Below, piece after piece: positions 50,499-59,361 of a stretch of DNA of 64,000 nt; within the stretch, counting starts at the first letter, position 1, and each line of letters starts with the position of its first letter. This stretch comes from CAXXIC01 sp049315325 (lineage in GTDB: Bacteria > Bacteroidota > Bacteroidia > Bacteroidales > UBA7332). Position numbers and translations under genes: made by a program. The DNA lies in assembly GCA_049315325.1 (NCBI GenBank), contig JBMOKJ010000003.1, positions 62,001 through 126,000 of the forward strand. Direction: 5' to 3'. The notes under the pieces are model-generated. The model made no database searches. It worked only from the letters and a program-made list of their open reading frames with translations, and was not told the DNA's origin.

Positions 50499-50804
50499 AT
50501 GAAAAAACCAGATTACATGATTCTCGTGTGCAATTCGTACCGCGCAGCCGGCGATGCACAAGGCTTTTGCAACAAACAAGGAGCAACTTCTTTTGTACAA
50601 ATGATATCAGAAGGATGTTCTGATAGAGGGATTGATGCCGTAGTAACCACCACTGCTTGTCTCAATGTATGCAGTCAAGGTCCGGTGATGGTTGTTCAGC
50701 CCAAAAATCTTTGGTACGGTGGCATCGACGAGGATAAGATTGAAGAAATTCTCGATGCACTCGAAAACGACGAGGCAGTCGAGGATTATCTTATTGCAAA
50801 ATAA
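50499..50804 (+). CDS. Thioredoxin-like [2Fe-2S] ferredoxin
   Basis: 101 residues. The layout of four cysteines ('LVCNSYRAAGDAQGFCNKQG' and 'TACLNVCSQGPVMVV') fits thioredoxin-like 2Fe-2S ferredoxins found in nif clusters of many diazotrophs. Related proteins protect nitrogenase from oxygen or carry electrons for cofactor synthesis. It lies 111 bp after nifB and 109 bp before nifV, and both gaps are filled with interspersed repeats. Confidence 0.92.
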   Translation: MKKPDYMILVCNSYRAAGDAQGFCNKQGATSFVQMISEGCSDRGIDAVVTTTACLNVCSQGPVMVVQPKNLWYGGIDEDKIEEILDALENDEAVEDYLIAK

Positions 50805-50811
50805 TTTTCTT

Positions 50812-50893
50812 GTCCCGCAAATCTCGCAGATAACGCAGATTAAAAAATCTTTGCGCCCTCTGCGCCCTCTTAGCGTTCTCTGCGGTTAAAACA
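50812..50893. repeat. Interspersed repeat before nifV
   Basis: GCAGATAACGCAGATT is followed by a 43-base block at 50849-50891 (ends TGCGGTTAAAA) that matches the block at 38874-38916 before modB in 35 of 43 positions. It ends 22 bp before the nifV ATG. Confidence 0.7.
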
Positions 50894-50913
50894 AGAATAT
50901 AACATCGAACAAA

Positions 50914-52068
50914 ATGGAAACTTACGCTGATAAAACCGTTGTTGCACCCCGTCTCATCGACTCTACGTTGCGAGATGGCGAGCAAGCGCCAGGAGTTTCA
51001 TTTACGCGAGAAGAGAAACTCCAGATTGCCAGATTACTCGATCAATCAGGTGTTGACGAGCTCGAAGCCGGCATTCCCGCTATGGGTGCCGATGAGGTAG
51101 AGACTCTTCGCCAAATAGTCGGTTTAAAGCTCAACGCACGAATATCTGTATGGAGTCGCGCATTGAAATCTGACATTGATGCGTGTGCCAAAACCGGTGC
51201 GCAAGGCATTCACATTGCCTTTCCGCTATCGGATATCCAGCTCAGTTCCATTGGCAAAGATTTCGATTGGGTGAAGAGTAGTTTACCTGAATTGGTGGTC
51301 TATGCCCGTCGTTTCTTCAAATACGTTAGCGTAGGAGCGCAAGATGCTGGTCGTGCTGATAAAAGTCGTTTAATGGAATTTCTCACGTTGGCTTCGCAAC
51401 AAGCTATTTGCCGTGCGCGAATTGCCGATACTGTGGGTATGCTCACACCATACTCCACATTTCAATTGATTCGTACTATCAAAACTCAACTGCCCACATT
51501 GTCCATCGACTTTCACGGGCACAACGATTTGGGAATGGCGACTGCGAACGCCATCACTGCGTGGGAGGCTGGAGCCGACAATTTGAGTGTCACTGCCAAC
51601 GGCTTGGGCGAACGAGCTGGCAATTCGGCACTCGAAGAGGTGATGATGAGCCTTTCCACGCAATTCCAAATCAAGAAATACGACACTTCGGTAATCCAAA
51701 AACTTTGCTGTAAGGTAGCTGAATGCTCCCTGCGACCCATTCCCGATGGAAAAGCTGTCACGGGAGCATCGGTGTTTAGTCACGAGTCGGGCATTCACGT
51801 TCGTAGCTCGTTGTTCGATCCGAAAGCTTTTCAGGCGTTCGATGGTAAATTAGTGGGGCGCGAAACCAGTTTGACTGTTTTTGGCACACATTCGGGTCGT
51901 TCGGCGGTGCTTCATTTCTTTAAAAGTAAAAACATTCATTTGAACAATAAACAGGTAGAATGGATGGTTGAGCGCATTAAGCAGATAGCTTCGCAGCACA
52001 AGCGAACTGTCTCTGAGTGGGAGATGGAGGCAGCATATCACGAGATTTCCAGTGTATTAATGACATAA
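50914..52068 (+). CDS. nifV: Homocitrate synthase NifV
   Basis: 384 residues. It condenses acetyl-CoA and 2-oxoglutarate to homocitrate, the organic ligand of FeMo-co. HMGL-like barrel motifs are 'IDSTLRDGEQAPGVSFTREE', 'GVDELEAGIPAMGADE', 'DFHGHNDLGMATANA' (metal His pair) and 'HESGIHVRSSLFDPKAFQAF'. Isopropylmalate synthase is the alternative, but the length (no C-terminal regulatory domain) and nif context favour NifV. The activator gene starts 122 bp downstream. Confidence 0.95.
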   Translation: METYADKTVVAPRLIDSTLRDGEQAPGVSFTREEKLQIARLLDQSGVDELEAGIPAMGADEVETLRQIVGLKLNARISVWSRALKSDIDACAKTGAQGIHIAFPLSDIQLSSIGKDFDWVKSSLPELVVYARRFFKYVSVGAQDAGRADKSRLMEFLTLASQQAICRARIADTVGMLTPYSTFQLIRTIKTQLPTLSIDFHGHNDLGMATANAITAWEAGADNLSVTANGLGERAGNSALEEVMMSLSTQFQIKKYDTSVIQKLCCKVAECSLRPIPDGKAVTGASVFSHESGIHVRSSLFDPKAFQAFDGKLVGRETSLTVFGTHSGRSAVLHFFKSKNIHLNNKQVEWMVERIKQIASQHKRTVSEWEMEAAYHEISSVLMT

Positions 52069-52190
52069 TGATAGTATAAATAATAAAATTGAATCTTTTT
52101 GCTTTTATTATAGGTGTATGTTTTACACAAATCACTAAAATATGTATTTTTACATCTCAATAGGATAGTTTTTTAAAGATTGGGGGCGAT

Positions 52191-53753
52191 ATGATTTGTG
52201 ATAAGATGAACAAGCAATGCTTTAGTGAATCGGATCTAACATTCCTGTTCAACTTAAGCAATACCATCAGCAGAAGTCAGGACATAAAGAGCGATTTAGA
52301 GCAGATTTTACCAAATGTTTGTAAGTTTTTGCATGCACAATATAGTATGATTACGATTGTGAATCGCAATGTTTCGAATCTTTCAATTGAAGCAGCTTAC
52401 GGATTGACTGATGAAGAGCGAAACAGAGGCGTGTACAAGTTTGGCGAAGGAATAATTGGTGAAGTGGTTAGCAAAAAACGAGCGGTAATTATTCCCGATA
52501 TTTCGAAAGCTCCAAATTTTCTGAATAAGACGGGTATCAACTACAACAGCATTCTGACAACCGCTTTTATTTGCGTTCCAATTATTGTAGATGAAGAGAT
52601 TGCAGGAACGTTGAGCATACACAAACATCATCGCAATTTTATTGATTTTACGGCGGAATCGAAATTTCTGAGCATCGTGGGGTTACTGATTGCACGAAGT
52701 GTAGCCGACCGCCAAAAGCAGATCGAAGAAATTGAAACTCTTCGCGAAGAAAACCGACGGTTGAAGGGCGCTCAATCGATGAAACCAGACAACATTGTTG
52801 GTAATTCGTCGCTGATGAACGATTTGTATGGAATGATCGACAAAGTGGCTCGTACAAATGCCTCGGTGATGATTCGTGGTGAAAGTGGTGTCGGAAAAGA
52901 GTTAATTGCAGAGGCTATTCATAAAGCTAGTCCGCGCGCCAACAAACCGTTTATCAAAGTCAATTGCGCAGCTTTGCCCGAAAATTTGATAGAAAGCGAG
53001 CTATTTGGCCACGAGAAAGGTTCGTTTACCGGAGCAAGTTCGCAACACGTTGGGAGGTTTGAGCAAGCCGACGGTGGCACCATCTTTCTCGATGAAATAG
53101 GCGAAGTGCCGCTCTCTATTCAGGTGAAATTGTTGCGCGTGATACAACAGCGTCAATTCGAGCGGGTTGGAGGTACCAAAACAATCGACATTAACGTTCG
53201 CATTCTGACTGCCACCAACCGCGACCTCGAAGATATGATTTCGAAAGGCACTTTTCGAGAAGATTTCTATTACCGGATAAATGTTTTCCCGATTTATGTG
53301 CCAGCATTGCGTGAGCGACGAGCAGATATTCCGATTCTGGTGGATCACTTTATTCAGAAAATAAACCGCATCAACGGTACTGATGTGAAACGCATATCTG
53401 GTGGAGCGATTGATTTGCTGATGATGTATAACTGGCCGGGCAACATTCGCGAACTTGAGAACGTCATCGAGCGGTCTATGATTCTGAGCACCGATCAGGT
53501 GATTCGGTCGTATCATCTGCCACCAACGCTACAAACCGGAGCTTCGTCAGACACCATCAACAAAGGAACACTGAGCTCCATTATCGAAAAGGTGGAGAAA
53601 CAGATGATTCTAGATACGTTGATTTCGCTCAAAGGAAACATTGCCAAAACTGCTCATTCGTTGGGTGTTTCGGAGCGTATTCTGGGTCTTCGAATTACGA
53701 AATACGAATTAGAACCAAAAAACTATAAGAACTTATCGAACGATGATAAATGA
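52191..53753 (+). CDS. nifA: NifA-type sigma-54 activator
   Basis: 520 residues. There is an N-terminal GAF domain (about 20-175, 'LEQILPNVCKFLHAQYSMI', 'GEGIIGEVVSKKRAVIIPDIS'). The AAA+ domain (about 200-440) has Walker A 'GESGVGKELIA', the sigma-54 contact loop 'GSFTGA', Walker B 'GTIFLDEIGE' and 'NWPGNIRELENVIERSMIL'. A short Fis-type helix-turn-helix ends it ('GNIAKTAHSLGVSERILGLRI'). The Cys-rich linker of oxygen-sensing NifA is absent, so control probably runs through the GAF domain. It most likely activates the sigma-54 promoters before nifH, modE and mop. It overlaps the next gene by 11 bp. Confidence 0.93.
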   Translation: MICDKMNKQCFSESDLTFLFNLSNTISRSQDIKSDLEQILPNVCKFLHAQYSMITIVNRNVSNLSIEAAYGLTDEERNRGVYKFGEGIIGEVVSKKRAVIIPDISKAPNFLNKTGINYNSILTTAFICVPIIVDEEIAGTLSIHKHHRNFIDFTAESKFLSIVGLLIARSVADRQKQIEEIETLREENRRLKGAQSMKPDNIVGNSSLMNDLYGMIDKVARTNASVMIRGESGVGKELIAEAIHKASPRANKPFIKVNCAALPENLIESELFGHEKGSFTGASSQHVGRFEQADGGTIFLDEIGEVPLSIQVKLLRVIQQRQFERVGGTKTIDINVRILTATNRDLEDMISKGTFREDFYYRINVFPIYVPALRERRADIPILVDHFIQKINRINGTDVKRISGGAIDLLMMYNWPGNIRELENVIERSMILSTDQVIRSYHLPPTLQTGASSDTINKGTLSSIIEKVEKQMILDTLISLKGNIAKTAHSLGVSERILGLRITKYELEPKNYKNLSNDDK

Positions 53754-54216
53754 AACATATATTTTGGAGTGCGATTTCAACAATCCCGACCATTTGAAGG
53801 CATTGGGAATGCTTGTGAACGAATACATCCTCGACGATATGGGCGGTGGAAAACCACTCAACCCGCTTCAGCAACTTCGATTGGTAGATGGATTAAATAA
53901 CCATCCGACTGCAATTGTGTTGCTTGCAATCACCAACGATGCGCCTTCGGGTATCATCGTTGCATTTAAGATTTTCTCGACCTTCACCGTGAAGCCGATG
54001 ATTAATGTGCACGATATTTTCGTTTCTACCGAATACCGCCAAAGCGGAGTGGGAAAGAAGCTGATGGATGCATTGGTGGCCGAGGCTGAGATGATTGGTT
54101 GCAGTAGAATAACGCTCGAAGTGCGTGAAGATAATATTCCGGCACAGTACCTCTACCGCCGTTTTGGGTTCGACGACACTACGCCTCCGATGCTTTATTG
54201 GCGCAAGGATTTGTAG
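53743..54216 (+). CDS. GNAT N-acetyltransferase
   Basis: 157 residues. The acetyl-CoA loop 'YRQSGVGKKLMDALVAEAEM' and 'LEVREDNIPAQYLYRRFGFD' are GNAT motifs A and B. Its start overlaps the end of nifA, so translation is likely coupled. The substrate is unknown. The overlap suggests a job in the nif regulon, such as acetylating a nif protein or a small molecule; this is inference. Confidence 0.88.
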   Translation: MINETYILECDFNNPDHLKALGMLVNEYILDDMGGGKPLNPLQQLRLVDGLNNHPTAIVLLAITNDAPSGIIVAFKIFSTFTVKPMINVHDIFVSTEYRQSGVGKKLMDALVAEAEMIGCSRITLEVREDNIPAQYLYRRFGFDDTTPPMLYWRKDL

Positions 54217-54256
54217 AAAAGAGACGAATTTAAATTAACTTACAATACCTCAAATT

Positions 54257-54820
54257 ATGGAGAAAGAAATTTTAGAAGTAGCCTCTTTGTTTATTGGCAA
54301 TGGCTACGGATTCGGAAAGTACGAAGATGGGTTTCTGTTTATGAAAGGCCCTTCTGATCCTTACTTACTCTATCTGACTCAAAATCGCATAACGATTCTT
54401 ACGAACAAAGACCGCACTATTGTGTGGGAATTCACTAGTTTTTCGGCCGAAGCGTTGGCGGGATATTTTGAATTAAATCTTCTTAAAAAAACAACCATCA
54501 ATTGGTTCGAAACGGTAAATGTGCTGATTCTTACAGCTGATTTCGAAATGACGAAGAAGAATATCATCTACTTTTTCTACCCTGCAGTGCAATTGAATTT
54601 TGTGGACGAGATTGTGCCAAACACAATCGTTATCTACGACCGCACAGTGCCAAATGAGGTGATCGAAAAGATAAATATGGAGGTCAGAACGCACGGCATT
54701 ATCGAAAAAACGGAGTTTTGGTCTAAAATTAAACTTATCACCGTTAGCGAACGGATGGGTTATTTAGCACCAAAAGGCTGCTTCGATAAAACGATGGCTT
54801 CCTTCGAAAAACAAGCCTAA
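54257..54820 (+). CDS. Unknown nif-linked protein
   Basis: 187 residues, no signal peptide, mixed alpha/beta ('LYLTQNRITILTNKDRTIVWEF', 'TVNVLILTADFEMTKKNIIYFFYPAVQLNFV'). I do not recognise the family. It follows the GNAT gene by 40 bp and is likely the last gene of the nifA transcript. There is no Cys cluster or nucleotide-binding motif. A role in regulation or in partnership with the acetyltransferase is possible, but nothing in the sequence shows it. Confidence 0.75.
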   Translation: MEKEILEVASLFIGNGYGFGKYEDGFLFMKGPSDPYLLYLTQNRITILTNKDRTIVWEFTSFSAEALAGYFELNLLKKTTINWFETVNVLILTADFEMTKKNIIYFFYPAVQLNFVDEIVPNTIVIYDRTVPNEVIEKINMEVRTHGIIEKTEFWSKIKLITVSERMGYLAPKGCFDKTMASFEKQA

Positions 54821-54839
54821 GTTTTAGTAAATAAACCAT

Positions 54840-55142
54840 CTAGATTTTCTTTTCTCCTCTAATTGCTTTCACTTTGTAGTCCATTTGGCTGCTTTTCCCC
54901 ACTTTGTTGTCGAACTTAACGGTGCAATATACGCGTTCGGCATTGAGTTCTAGGATTGCATTGGCTTTCGATATAATGTCGAGGCACTCTTCCATTGTTT
55001 CGCATTCTACAATGGTTCCCATTGGTGTTAACTGGCTTTGGTAGGGTAGAGCATCAATCATCTGCACCACTTGTTTTACGTATTGGCTCACGTGTGCCCC
55101 TTTGTCTGTGGGGAATATGGCAAATTCCATGATTACGGACAT
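54840..55142 (-). CDS. MTH1187/YkoF-family thiamine-binding-type protein
   Basis: 100 residues. 'MSVIMEFAIFPTDKGAHVSQYVKQVVQMI' and 'YQSQLTPMGTIVECETMEECLDII' match the small ferredoxin-fold MTH1187 (DUF77) family, some of whose members bind thiamine or its pyrimidine part. Catalytic function is unknown. It converges on the nif-linked unknown gene with a 19-bp gap, and lies downstream of fabD on the same strand with a terminator between. Confidence 0.88.
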   Translation of the reverse strand: MSVIMEFAIFPTDKGAHVSQYVKQVVQMIDALPYQSQLTPMGTIVECETMEECLDIISKANAILELNAERVYCTVKFDNKVGKSSQMDYKVKAIRGEKKI

Positions 55143-55193
55143 AATTTTCTGTTTTATAGTTATTTTTTTGTAAAGGTAACAGTTTTATCTAAC

Positions 55194-55230
55194 AAAAATG
55201 GCGTTTAACTTTCGATTAAACGCCATTTTA
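55194..55230 (-). terminator. Terminator after fabD
   Basis: A perfect ATGGCGTTTAA / TTAAACGCCAT hairpin flanked by A-rich and T-rich ends, 17 bp past the fabD stop in its direction. Confidence 0.85.
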
Positions 55231-55246
55231 TTTATGGAATAAGACC

Positions 55247-56122
55247 TTATGCTCCTTGCGTCGTGACAGTATTGTCAACTTTTTTGATTAGACCTTGTAA
55301 TACAGAACCTGGGCCTACTTCTGTGAAGTCTTTTCCACCATCAGCAATCATGTTGCGAACTGTTTGCGTCCAGCGTACTGGTGCTGTCAGTTGCGCTATC
55401 AAGTTTTCTTTGATTGTTGCCGGATTTGTTTCTGGTTTTGCATTTACGTTTTGGTAAACAGGGCAAATTGGTTGGTGAAATTCAGTAGCATTGATAGCTT
55501 CAGCCAATTCAGCGCGGGCAGGCTCCATACATGGAGAGTGGAACGCACCACCTACTTTAAGCTTCAATGCACGTTTTGCTCCGGCCGCCAACATTAGTTC
55601 GCACGCTTTGTCGATACCAGTTTCGGTACCCGAAATTACGATTTGACCAGGGCAGTTATAGTTCGCGGGAACAACGATATCGTCGATTCCAGCACAAATT
55701 TCTTCTACTTTCTCGTCAGAGAGGTTCAATACCGCAGCCATTGTCGAAGGCATTGCTTCGCACGCTTTTTGCATAGCCATTGCGCGTGCATAAACCAGTT
55801 TTACTCCGTCTTCGAAAGACAATGCGCCAACTGCTACTAAAGCAGAGAATTCTCCCAACGAGTGACCAGCAGTCATTTCTGGTGTAAATTTATCGCCAAG
55901 TGTTTTCGCAAGAATCACAGAGTGAAGAAAGATAGCTGGTTGAGTCACTTTCGTTTGACGAAGGTCTTCGTCTGTGCCTTCGAACATCAAATCAGTGATT
56001 CGGAATCCAAGGATTTCGTTTGCCTTTTCGAATAGATCTTTAGCCAACGAAGAGTTTTCGTACAGCTCTTTACCCATTCCTACAAATTGGGCACCTTGTC
56101 CCGGAAATACATAAGCTTTCAT
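55247..56122 (-). CDS. fabD: Malonyl-CoA:ACP transacylase
   Basis: 291 residues from the ATG at 56122 ('MKAYVFPGQGAQFVGMGKEL'). It transfers malonyl from CoA to acyl carrier protein for fatty-acid synthesis. The nucleophile is in 'TAGHSLGEFSALVA' and the catalytic His is in 'VGGAFHSPCMEPA'. A longer reading to 56242 is rejected because a TAATTTTG promoter box at 56201-56208 lies inside it. Confidence 0.97.
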   Translation of the reverse strand: MKAYVFPGQGAQFVGMGKELYENSSLAKDLFEKANEILGFRITDLMFEGTDEDLRQTKVTQPAIFLHSVILAKTLGDKFTPEMTAGHSLGEFSALVAVGALSFEDGVKLVYARAMAMQKACEAMPSTMAAVLNLSDEKVEEICAGIDDIVVPANYNCPGQIVISGTETGIDKACELMLAAGAKRALKLKVGGAFHSPCMEPARAELAEAINATEFHQPICPVYQNVNAKPETNPATIKENLIAQLTAPVRWTQTVRNMIADGGKDFTEVGPGSVLQGLIKKVDNTVTTQGA

Positions 56123-56200
56123 AAGCGTAATTTTATTGTTTAACAATGAATGCGTAGTTATTTGCACCTCAAAACCATTGAGGGTTGCTAAATTCGGATG

Positions 56201-56208
56201 CAAAATTA
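56201..56208 (-). promoter_or_regulatory. -7 box of fabD
   Basis: TAATTTTG on the minus strand, the same box as before prs. It supports the short fabD start. Confidence 0.6.
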
Positions 56209-56250
56209 ATAAAAAAGTTCCGATGTTTCTCTTTTTTGACAAGATAGAAG

Positions 56251-56258
56251 TATATTTG
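56251..56258 (+). promoter_or_regulatory. -7 box of tatA
   Basis: TATATTTG matches TAnnTTTG, about 95 bp upstream of the tatA ATG and divergent from the fabD promoter. Confidence 0.5.
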
Positions 56259-56353
56259 CACCTTTAGCGAAAGTGAGTAAATGTTGCCATTTTATCACTT
56301 TTTCACACAGATAAATTTAAATTCGAAATATAATTCAAAAACAGGCTACTATT

Positions 56354-56560
56354 ATGGACCATTTATTGTTTTTAAATCTTGGAACAGGTGAGGTAATCAT
56401 TATCGCTCTGATTGTGTTGTTGCTTTTTGGTGGTAAGAAGATTCCTGAATTGATGAAAGGCGTTGGTAAAGGCGTTAAGAGCTTCAAAGAGGGGATGACT
56501 GAAGTAGAAAAAGATTTGAAAAGCGACTCGAAAGAGGAAAAAAAAGAGAGTGACAAATAA
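56354..56560 (+). CDS. tatA: Twin-arginine translocase subunit TatA
   Basis: 68 residues. One N-terminal transmembrane helix ('LGTGEVIIIALIVLLLFGGKKIPEL') is followed by an amphipathic helix ('MKGVGKGVKSFKEGM') and a charged tail, the TatA layout. It forms the pore-like assembly for folded Tat substrates such as the DUF362 protein in this window. Its stop overlaps the tatC start by one base. Confidence 0.94.
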   Translation: MDHLLFLNLGTGEVIIIALIVLLLFGGKKIPELMKGVGKGVKSFKEGMTEVEKDLKSDSKEEKKESDK

Positions 56561-57384
56561 TGACGATTGAAGAGATCAGTGAAATGACCTTTTGGGATCA
56601 CCTCGACGACTTGCGAGAAGTGCTTTTTCGCATTGTTCTTTTCTTGGCAGTGGTTTCGGGGGTTCTGTTTACTTATATGAAGGAGTTGTTCGACAATGTC
56701 ATACTCGCTCCTTCGCGCAACGACTTCTTTCTCTACGAATGGATGAATCGGATGGCGGTGAAATATCCGCTCTTTTTCCCAGATTTTTGCATTGGCGATT
56801 TTCAGGTCAAAATCATCAATATCAACCTTTCTTCTCAGTTTTTTATCCACATGTCTACCTCCTTGTGGTTGGCAATGGTGGTTAGTTTTCCGTTTATCAT
56901 CTATCAAATTTGGCTGTTTATTAAACCTGCACTTTACGACAACGAGCGTAAAAATGCGGGTTCAGCCTTCTTCTTCGGTAATCTGCTGTTTTTTATAGGC
57001 GTAGTGGTTGGCTATTTGATGGTTTTTCCGCTCACGTTGCGTTTTTTAGCTGGTTATCATTTGAGTAGTTACATAGAAAACAGCGTCTCGCTCGATTCAT
57101 ACATGGATAGTTTTCTGATGCTGTGCTTCATTATGGGCTTGGTGTTCGAACTTCCGTTGTTGTCGTGGTTGCTCTCCAAAGTCGGTATTTTGCACCGTGG
57201 ATTTTTCCATAAATTTCGGAAACACGCCATTGTGGTCATCATGATTTTGGCGGCGGTTATCACTCCTTCGAGCGATCCGTTTACGCTGATGGTGGTTTTT
57301 ATCCCGATTTATATGCTTTGGGAAATCAGTGCAATGGTGGTGCGCAAAAAGCCACAACCTGTAGAAGAAGTTGAATTAGATTAA
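56560..57384 (+). CDS. tatC: Twin-arginine translocase subunit TatC
   Basis: 274 residues, six transmembrane helices. 'MTFWDHLDDLREVLFRI' is the conserved TatC N-terminal motif that binds signal peptides. The second half has 'FMLCFIMGLVFELPLLSWLLSKVGIL' and 'AAVITPSSDPFTLMVVFIPIYMLWE'. A loop of about 60 residues after helix 1 is longer than in E. coli TatC. Translationally coupled to tatA. Confidence 0.95.
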   Translation: MTIEEISEMTFWDHLDDLREVLFRIVLFLAVVSGVLFTYMKELFDNVILAPSRNDFFLYEWMNRMAVKYPLFFPDFCIGDFQVKIININLSSQFFIHMSTSLWLAMVVSFPFIIYQIWLFIKPALYDNERKNAGSAFFFGNLLFFIGVVVGYLMVFPLTLRFLAGYHLSSYIENSVSLDSYMDSFLMLCFIMGLVFELPLLSWLLSKVGILHRGFFHKFRKHAIVVIMILAAVITPSSDPFTLMVVFIPIYMLWEISAMVVRKKPQPVEEVELD

Positions 57385-57395
57385 ATTTTTTCGCA

Positions 57396-59288
57396 ATGAA
57401 AAATACACTTGTCGATCTGTTTGAGAAAGCGGTAAGTCAGTTTCCGCACAACTCATTTCTGTTTGAAAAAACAGACAAAAAATACATCGAAACCTCATAC
57501 GAGCAGACGCGAGAACTGGTCTATCGGTTTGGCGCAGGGCTAAAGGCCATTGGTGTGGAGAAAGGGGACAATATCGCATTGCTCTCAGAAGGCAGAAGCG
57601 CATGGATTATTGGCGAATTGGCGATGTTTTACGCTGGTGCTGTCAATGTTCCATTGTCTGTTAAGCTCGAAGAGACTAATGATCTACTGTTTCGCATCGA
57701 ACATTCCGATAGCACATATATTCTTGTTTCGGGTGGTCAACTGCCTAAAATTCGTGCCATAAAGGATAAAATTCCAAACGTTCAGAAAATTGTGGTGTTT
57801 GATCATTTGTCTGAATACGAAGAGCGTGAGATTGCGTTATCCGAACTCTATCAGTTGGGTAAGGAGTACCTCGCAACTCATTCGTTGGAAGAGTTTTTGA
57901 CTACTTCGCAAGCAATTCAAAACGACGATTACGCCACCATCACTTATACCTCAGGCACTACAGCCGAACCGAAAGGGGTGATTCTGACGCACCGAAACTA
58001 TACAGCCAATGTGGAGCAAGCGCTTACATTGGTTAACGTGCCCGAAACGTGGCGAACTCTGATTATTTTGCCGCTCGATCACTGTTTCGCTCATGTGGTT
58101 GGGTTCTATATCTTTATGAAATGTGGCGCTGGTGTTGGCTTTGTGCAACTGGGGAAAACTCCGATGGAGACCCTGAAGAATATTCCACAGAATATCAAAG
58201 AGTTAAAGCCTCATTTGCTGTTGAGCGTTCCGGCTTTGGCGAAGAATTTCAAGAAGAATATTGAGAATGGTATTCGTGCCAAAGGCGCATTTACCGAATT
58301 GTTGTTTAACTCCGCTTTAAAAATTGCTATCAAATACCACGGCGATGGAATGACCTACGGCACTGGACTTCGGATATTGCTCAAACCAATTGTTGAGTTA
58401 TCAGATAAAGTCTTGTTTTCGAAAGTCAGGCAGAATTTTGGAGGAAATCTTCAATTTTTTATTGGCGGTGGAGCATTGCTCGATACTGATTTGCAGCAGT
58501 TTTTTCATGCCATCGGCATTCCAATGTTTCAAGGCTATGGATTGTCGGAGGCAACACCAGTGATTTCGTCAAATACGCCCATGCGTCACCGTTTTGGCTC
58601 TTCTGGAATTTTGGTGAAACCACTCGATGTGCGTATAATTGACAGCGAAGGAAACGACCTTCCGCAGGGCGAGAAGGGCGAAATGCTTTTCCGTGGCGAA
58701 AACGTGATGGCTGGTTATTGGAAAAATCCAGTCTCTACTGCCGAAACAGTGCGCGAGGGCTGGCTCTATACTGGTGATTTGGGTTATATCAACAAAGATG
58801 GTTTGCTTTATGTGTTGGGACGTTTCAAAAGTCTGCTCATAGGTAGCGATGGCGAAAAATACAGTCCCGAAGGCATCGAAGAGGCGATCGTGTCGCTTTC
58901 TCCTGCGATTGATCAAATTGTATTACATAATAATCAAGATGCTTACACAACAGCACTTTTGGTGGTGAATAAAGAATACCTAAAGAAAGCCGTTCAGTCG
59001 GATATATCCACGTCAAAGGGAAGGGAAGAGGCGGTGAAATTGGTTCAAAGCGAAGTGGATAAATTCAAAGGCAAAGGACAATTTGCAGGAATGTTTCCCG
59101 AGCGTTGGTTGCCTTCCACGTTTGCCATTCTACCAGAACCTTTCACCGAGCAAAACCGCATGGTGAACAGCACGATGAAAATCGTTCGCCCGAAAGTGGA
59201 AGAGGTTTATGCAGATAGAATTGCTTCCCTCTATACTGCCGAAGGTAAAAATATTTTGAATGAAGAAAATTTGAAAAATGTGTTTTGA
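57396..59288 (+). CDS. Long-chain fatty acid--CoA ligase (AMP-binding)
   Basis: 630 residues. The P-loop of the adenylate-forming family 'TITYTSGTTAEPKGVILTHRN', 'GYGLSEATPVISSN' and the hinge region 'GWLYTGDLGYINKDGLLYVLGR' are visible. It activates fatty acids with ATP and CoA for lipid synthesis or degradation. It lies 11 bp after tatC, probably in the same transcript. Chain-length preference cannot be told. Confidence 0.9.
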   Translation: MKNTLVDLFEKAVSQFPHNSFLFEKTDKKYIETSYEQTRELVYRFGAGLKAIGVEKGDNIALLSEGRSAWIIGELAMFYAGAVNVPLSVKLEETNDLLFRIEHSDSTYILVSGGQLPKIRAIKDKIPNVQKIVVFDHLSEYEEREIALSELYQLGKEYLATHSLEEFLTTSQAIQNDDYATITYTSGTTAEPKGVILTHRNYTANVEQALTLVNVPETWRTLIILPLDHCFAHVVGFYIFMKCGAGVGFVQLGKTPMETLKNIPQNIKELKPHLLLSVPALAKNFKKNIENGIRAKGAFTELLFNSALKIAIKYHGDGMTYGTGLRILLKPIVELSDKVLFSKVRQNFGGNLQFFIGGGALLDTDLQQFFHAIGIPMFQGYGLSEATPVISSNTPMRHRFGSSGILVKPLDVRIIDSEGNDLPQGEKGEMLFRGENVMAGYWKNPVSTAETVREGWLYTGDLGYINKDGLLYVLGRFKSLLIGSDGEKYSPEGIEEAIVSLSPAIDQIVLHNNQDAYTTALLVVNKEYLKKAVQSDISTSKGREEAVKLVQSEVDKFKGKGQFAGMFPERWLPSTFAILPEPFTEQNRMVNSTMKIVRPKVEEVYADRIASLYTAEGKNILNEENLKNVF

Positions 59289-59315
59289 AGTATAGAAGTT
59301 GGAGGAAGTCAAACA

Positions 59316-59357
59316 ACTTTTGACTTACGACTTTTGACTTACGACTTTTGACTTACG
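59316..59357. repeat. Three 14-bp direct repeats abutting proB
   Basis: ACTTTTGACTTACG occurs three times in tandem with no change, ending four bases before the proB ATG. The array occupies the place of the ribosome-binding region. Confidence 0.9.
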
Positions 59358-59361
59358 ACTA

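Noticed and set aside
50914..52068. Isopropylmalate synthase (leuA) instead of nifV
   Set aside because: It lacks the C-terminal leucine-regulatory domain and sits inside the nif cluster, so homocitrate synthase is the better call.
56123..56242. 40-residue N-terminal extension of FabD
   Set aside because: It crosses a TAATTTTG promoter box, and FabD proteins start at the MKAYVFPGQG-type sequence.
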